From DASPHG01 sp963748315 (lineage in GTDB: Bacteria; Actinomycetota; Thermoleophilia; Solirubrobacterales; Thermoleophilaceae), in NCBI GenBank assembly GCA_963748315.1, contig CAVVIK010000006.1:62001-126000 (forward strand): a stretch of 64,000 bases of DNA, written 5' to 3'. The translations under genes were made by a program, and so were the position numbers. Of the stretch, positions 60,322 to 64,000 are shown piece after piece. Each line of letters begins with the position of its first letter. Position 1 is the stretch's first letter. The notes under the pieces are model-generated. The model had not been told where the DNA came from. It saw only the letters and a list, made by a program, of their open reading frames with translations, and did no database searches.

Positions 60322-61394
60322 GCGACCCGCGGCCGGCGTGCCTCGTCACGAACGTGGTCTCGCACTACCGCGAGGAGCCGTTCGCGCTTCTCTGCGAGGC
60401 CGAGGACGTCGAGGTGATCGCATGGGCACACGACGGCCCGGCACCGCCGGGCGTCCGGCTCCGGACACCCACCCAGCGCGGCGCGGCGCGGCTCGCGGCG
60501 TCCGGGCGCTACCGCGCGGTCATCTGCGGGATGAGCGGGCGGCTCGCGCTGCCCGCGAGCTACCTGGCTGCGCGCCGCGCGCAGGTGCCGTTCGTGCTGT
60601 GGGCGACGATCTGGGCGCACCCGCGCACCGCCGCGCACGCGCTGTCCTGGCTGCCGACGCGTTACCTCTACCGGAACGCCGACGCGGTCGCCACGTACGG
60701 GCCGCACGTGAGCGCGTACGTCGCCGCCAAGCGCGGCACGGGCGACGACGTCTTCGTCGCCACCCAGGCCGTCTCGCGGCGGTTCGCCGCCGCGGTCGCC
60801 GACGCGGACCGTGAGGCCGCGCGCAGTCGCGCCGGCGCGACCGGCGATGGGCCGCTCTTCCTGTTCGTCGGCAGACTCGAGCGCGAGAAGGGGCTCGACA
60901 CGCTGCTCGAGGCCTGGCGGCGGGCACAGCTCGAGAGCAGCGCCGCGCTCGCGGTCGCCGGGGACGGGCCCCTGCGCCCGCGTGTGGAGGGCGCAGGCGT
61001 CACGGCGCTCGGGCAGGTCGCCCAAGACGACCTGCCGGCGTTGTACGCGGCCGCCGACGCGCTCGTGCTCCCCTCGGTCGCGACCGCGACCTTCCAGGAG
61101 CCATGGGGCCTCGTGGCCAACGAGGCGATGCACCAGGGGACGCCGGTCGTTGCGAGCGACGCTGTCGGTGCCGTCGCGGGCGGCCTCGTCCGTGACGGCC
61201 GCAACGGGCTCGTGTTCCCGGCGGGGGACACCGGCGCGCTGGTGCTGCGGCTGCAGACGCTCGCGCGCAACCCCGAGCTGAGGGGCGCGCTGGGCGCCGC
61301 CGCCGCGGACGACGTCGCGCCGTACACGCCGGATGCCTGGGCGCGCGGGATGCAGCGGGCGCTCGCCGCGGTGGGGGCGAGCAGGGCGGCCTGA
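60318..61394 (+). CDS. family 4 glycosyltransferase
   Basis: A GT-B enzyme of 358 residues with NVVSHYREEPFALLCEAEDV (about 12-31) at the N-terminus. PFVLWATIWAHPRTAAHAL and LFLFVGRLEREKGLDTLLEA follow in the middle. The E-x7-E reads FQEPWGLVANEAMHQGTP. WAHPRT-type enzymes with a missing or short first domain are seen in EPS loci. GTG 60318 overlaps the GT2 stop (GTGA). It abuts the broken leftward GT4; the two stop codons are adjacent. Confidence 0.86.
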   Translation: MSDPRPACLVTNVVSHYREEPFALLCEAEDVEVIAWAHDGPAPPGVRLRTPTQRGAARLAASGRYRAVICGMSGRLALPASYLAARRAQVPFVLWATIWAHPRTAAHALSWLPTRYLYRNADAVATYGPHVSAYVAAKRGTGDDVFVATQAVSRRFAAAVADADREAARSRAGATGDGPLFLFVGRLEREKGLDTLLEAWRRAQLESSAALAVAGDGPLRPRVEGAGVTALGQVAQDDLPALYAAADALVLPSVATATFQEPWGLVANEAMHQGTPVVASDAVGAVAGGLVRDGRNGLVFPAGDTGALVLRLQTLARNPELRGALGAAAADDVAPYTPDAWARGMQRALAAVGASRAA

Positions 61395-62406
61395 TCAGGC
61401 GAGTCCCAGGGCGGGCACGACGCGCTCGGTGACGAGCTCCTGAACGGCCGCCGGGCGATACGGCGCGAGCTCGGTTGCGGCGGCGCCGCGGTAGTGCTCG
61501 AGCTCGGGGTCCGGCAGCGCGAGCCCCGCTGCGAGCGCGTGAGCGAGGTCGTCGGCGACGAGCCCGGCTCGACCCGGCGCGCGAGCGGCAGTGCCTCGTA
61601 GGGCCCGCGGGACGGCACTGTGACGAGTGCGGCACCCGCCGCCAGTGCCTCGAGCTGGGACAGTCCGTAGTCCTCCCGCGCGACGCGTTGACGAAGAGCC
61701 TGCGCCCGTGGAGCGTCTCGAGCCAGCCGCTCGCGCGAGGGCCAGCCCCATCCACTCGACGCCATCCGGCTCCGTGAACGCCTCGCGACGGCGAGCCAGC
61801 CAAGGGCCCGTTCCGGCTCGATGCCCCCGACCACGAGACGCGCGCCGCCACCCGCCTGCGACCACGCACGGCACAGCACGTCGAGCCCGCGCTTTTCGGA
61901 TCGCCCGCGTAGGCGAGCGCGTCGATGTCGCGCGTCCCCGCCTGCGGAAGGTGCTCAACGGGCACGGGCAACACGACCCTGGGGGCGTCGCCGGGCGCGG
62001 CATCAGCCGCGGCCTCGCTCCAGGGGAGCAGGCAACGCGCCTCCGCGAGCGTGCGCCGCTCGGCGCGCCGCTGCCACGCGCCCGCGGCGCCGGGCCGGTT
62101 CAGGGCCGCGGGCGAGTCGAACCGCACGGCGTACGGCCGGGCGTCGCGATGTAGGAGCGCGGCCGTCACCGTGGAAAAGACGACGAGACGCGCGTTCGGC
62201 CGCCGCGTTCGCCTCGCGGCGAGTGACTCCACCAGGTCGGTGATCGCCGGATGGCGCCTCAGGGCCCCGGCGGCCCCGACCTGCACCGATACGACCTCGC
62301 ACGCGACGCCCGCGTGGCGAAGCTGCTGCGCGAACGCCTCGTCGGCCCGGCGCAGGCCGGCCGTCGTGCCGAGCGACACGAGCGCGACATCCGTGAAGTC
62401 GGGCAC
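61395..62406 (-). pseudogene. family 4 glycosyltransferase broken by five frameshifts
   Basis: GTG 62406 starts VALVSLGTTAGLRRADEAFA, and the first frame is good to LAYAGDPK (about 61892). Homology then jumps: frame B KRGLDVLCRAWSQAGGGARL to about 61795, then frame C RREAFTEPDGVEWMGLAL to about 61725. The first frame returns as SGWLETLHGRRLFVNAS to about 61680. Frame B gives REDYGLSQLEALAAGAALVT, including a normal E-x7-E, to about 61570. Frame C then gives GLVADDLAHALAAGLALP to the stop at 61395. Joined, the enzyme is about 336 residues and looks functional in every residue. So many indels with no loss of amino-acid conservation point to sequence error. Confidence 0.72.
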
Positions 62407-62431
62407 CGCATGGAAGTTAACCTCCAGCCAG

Positions 62432-63281
62432 GTGTCAGCCGACGACTTCCTCTCCGGCGAGTCCGGTCACGTCGCCGGCATCCGCGCCGTCACGACGACC
62501 ACGCTGAGCGACCGCTTTCTCGACCTGCGCCTCGCCCTCGGCTCGGCCGGGCGGGCCGCCCGGCGGGCTTCCGGGCCGCCGCGACGCGTGCTCGTGGCGG
62601 GCATCTACGGCAGCGAGGCCGGACGCATGGCGCGGGTTGTCGAAGAGGTTCGGTGCTCGAGCCACGAGGTCGAGGTCGTGCTCGGCGCGCGCAAGGCGAC
62701 GGCGGCGCCACTCGCCGGGGTAACGGCCGCCGATCACCTACACCGGCGGGAAGTTCGAGAACCTCAACACGGTGCTGGCGGGCCGCGATCTCGGCAGGTA
62801 CGACTGGCTGATCGCCATGGACGACGACGTACTGCTCCCCCGCCGGTTCCTCGATCGCTTCATCGCGATCTGCGAGGCGCTCGGGTTCGCGATGGCGCAA
62901 CCGGCGCAGACACGGCGCAGCCACGCGGCGTGGCGCGTGACGCGCCGCCGGGGCGGGCTGGTCGCCCGCGAGACGCACTTCGTCGAGACGGGCCCGGTGA
63001 CCGCCTTCCGCGCCGACGCGGTCGCGGAGTTCGTGCCGTTCGCGCCGCTGCGCTACGGCTGGGGGCTGGATGTCCACTGGGCCGCCGTTGCGAAGGAGAA
63101 GGGTTGGCGTCAGGGGATCGTCGACGCCCTGCCCGTGCGCCACGACGCGGTGCCGGTCGCATCGGGCTACTCGCACGAGGGGGCGGTTACCGAGGCGCGC
63201 GAGTTCCTGCGCGAGCGCCCGTACGTCCCCGCCGCGGAGGCCCAGCGCACCGTGGCGGCCCACGCGGACCTGCCGCGATGA
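62432..63281 (+). pseudogene. GT-A-like glycosyltransferase, frameshifted
   Basis: GTG 62432 opens a frame with TLSDRFLDLRLALGSAGRAA and VLVAGIYGSEAGRMARVVEE. After about 62712-62735 the homologous sequence is in another frame: GGKFENLNTVLAGRDLGRYD, LIAMDDDVLLPRRFLDRFIA (with the DDD metal motif), AQPAQTRRSHAAW, FVETGPVTAF and GWGLDVHWAAVAKEKGW. A later block, VRHDAVPVASGYSH, ends near the C-terminus. The plan resembles DUF707-like/GT2-related transferases of about 280 residues. A taa at 62721 in the second frame shows that the joint must lie beyond it. It overlaps the next GT4 (ATGA) and is divergent from the broken GT4 at 62406. Confidence 0.68.
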
Positions 63282-64000
63282 ACGTGTGCGTGGTCGCCGA
63301 GTACTACCCGCGCCGGCGCGACCCGGCGAGCGGCGTATGGGCGCACCAGCAGGCCGTGGCCGCGCGCGACGCCGGCGCCGACGTGCGCGTGCTCGCGTTG
63401 GAGCGGCCGGTGCCGCCGATGCGCACGCTCAGGAGCCCGGCAGCGCTCGCCGGCTCGCTGCGCGGCATCGCTACGCAGCCGCGGCGTGAGGAGCGTGACG
63501 GCATCCCAATCGAATACGTCCGGTACGTCGCGCCGCCGCGCGGGCGCTCGTACGACGCCTGGGGCGACTGGGCCCGGCGCCCGCTCGAACGCGCGCTCGA
63601 GCGGCTCGAGCGGGGGTGGGCGATCGACGTCGTGCACGCCCACTACGCGGTCCCGGGGGGCGCCGCGGCCCGCGCGTGGGCCGCGGCAAAGGAAAAGCCG
63701 CTCGTGGTCTCGATCCACGGGAGCGACGTGTACGCGCAGCTGCTCGCCACCCCGAAGGGCCGAGCCGAGATCGCTGCCGTCTTGGGAGCGGCCGGCCTGG
63801 TGCTCTGCAACAGCCGCGAGACCGCACGGCGGGCGGCCGAGCTCGGCGCGTCGACCGAATGCGTGCGCGTCGTCCATCTCGGCGCGCGGACGCCGTCCGA
63901 GGTCGGGCAGAAGCATGCGCGGCCAACAGTCGCGACGCTCGCCGCCGACCTCGTTCCGCGCAAGCGGCATGAGGACGTCCTGCGCGCCCTCGACGACGAG
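63278..64000 (+). CDS. family 4 glycosyltransferase, N-terminal part (cut by right edge)
   Basis: The first 241 codons are present and open to the edge. NVCVVAEYYPRRRDPASGVW (2-21) is the GT4 N-terminal fold. IDVVHAHYAVPGGAAARAWA (about 111-130), VVSIHGSDVYAQL (about 139-151) and VLCNSRETARRAAELG (about 171-186) are typical of the GT4 first domain. VRVVHLGA marks the passage to the second domain. The E-x7-E part lies beyond the window. ATG 63278 overlaps the upstream stop as ATGA. Confidence 0.85.
   Translation, partial: MNVCVVAEYYPRRRDPASGVWAHQQAVAARDAGADVRVLALERPVPPMRTLRSPAALAGSLRGIATQPRREERDGIPIEYVRYVAPPRGRSYDAWGDWARRPLERALERLERGWAIDVVHAHYAVPGGAAARAWAAAKEKPLVVSIHGSDVYAQLLATPKGRAEIAAVLGAAGLVLCNSRETARRAAELGASTECVRVVHLGARTPSEVGQKHARPTVATLAADLVPRKRHEDVLRALDDE

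Noticed and set aside
1..64000. tRNA, rRNA, CRISPR arrays, insertion sequences, phage attachment sites
   Set aside because: None was seen by reading both strands; no transposase or integrase motifs and no regular spaced repeats.

Overview
The window is GC-rich bacterial DNA with almost no non-coding space. It uses many GTG and TTG starts and chains of ATGA or GTGA start/stop overlaps. Apart from the surface protein at 0.5 kb, the flavin oxidoreductase LhgO at 27.1 kb and a small helical protein at 10.9 kb, nearly every gene handles sugars or glycans. This is one very large surface-polysaccharide locus that continues past both edges. Base composition and gene style suggest a high-GC actinobacterium, possibly a Thermoleophilia/Solirubrobacterales-type lineage. 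No outer-membrane export gene (Wza, LptD) is visible, which fits a monoderm. The taxonomy is inference; there is no rRNA or tRNA in the window. No gap exceeds 300 bases; the largest is 152 bases at 20700-20851.

Layout. (a) 0-8.3 kb: edge-truncated nucleotidyltransferase, stalked surface protein, Wzy-like polymerase/ligase with TPR, GT2, methyltransferase, GT2, Wzx-like flippase (frameshifted), polysaccharide pyruvyl transferase. (b) 8.3-18.4 kb: facing blocks of GT2 genes, a ferritin-like protein, a sugar-nucleotide-type transferase, and two copies of a methyltransferase plus NodB-type deacetylase pairing. (c) 18.4-24.6 kb: CmcI-like protein, the initiating undecaprenyl-phosphate sugar transferase, two secreted glycoside hydrolases, methyltransferase. 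(d) 24.6-31.7 kb: GT4, GT2 with a beta-sandwich tail, LhgO, a GT4-methyltransferase fusion (frameshifted), a 77-residue protein and a paralogous GT4. (e) 31.8-33.9 kb: Wzt/Wzm ABC exporter. (f) 33.9-46.6 kb: GT-C membrane enzymes, lipid-linked-type GT2, GT4, GT2, methyltransferase, GSCFA protein, and two more GT-B enzymes. (g) 46.6-50.3 kb: nonulosonic-acid (sialic/legionaminic-like) block with NeuB, a NeuA-PseG fusion (frameshifted) and a pyruvyl transferase. (h) 50.3-58.3 kb: second flippase, RmlC, a WecG/TagA-type transferase, UDP-sugar dehydrogenase, epimerase, Gmd and Rmd (GDP-D-rhamnose), methyltransferase. (i) 58.3-64 kb: GT4, GT2, GT4 genes, two of them broken by frameshifts, and a GT4 cut by the right edge.

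How it fits together. Nucleotide-sugar genes (Gmd/Rmd, RmlC, UDP-sugar dehydrogenase, NeuB/NeuA-PseG) supply unusual sugars. The phosphotransferase starts a lipid-linked chain, and about 25 glycosyltransferases extend it. Methyl-, pyruvyl- and deacetyl-modifying enzymes decorate it. Two Wzx flippases with a Wzy-like enzyme and a separate ABC exporter give two export routes, so more than one glycan is probably made. Two secreted hydrolases may trim the product.

Quality warning: at least twelve frame changes interrupt otherwise well-conserved proteins, and five of them fall within about 330 bases at 61.57-61.90 kb. Most look like one-base indels in G/C runs, so assembly or sequencing error is a serious alternative to real gene decay.
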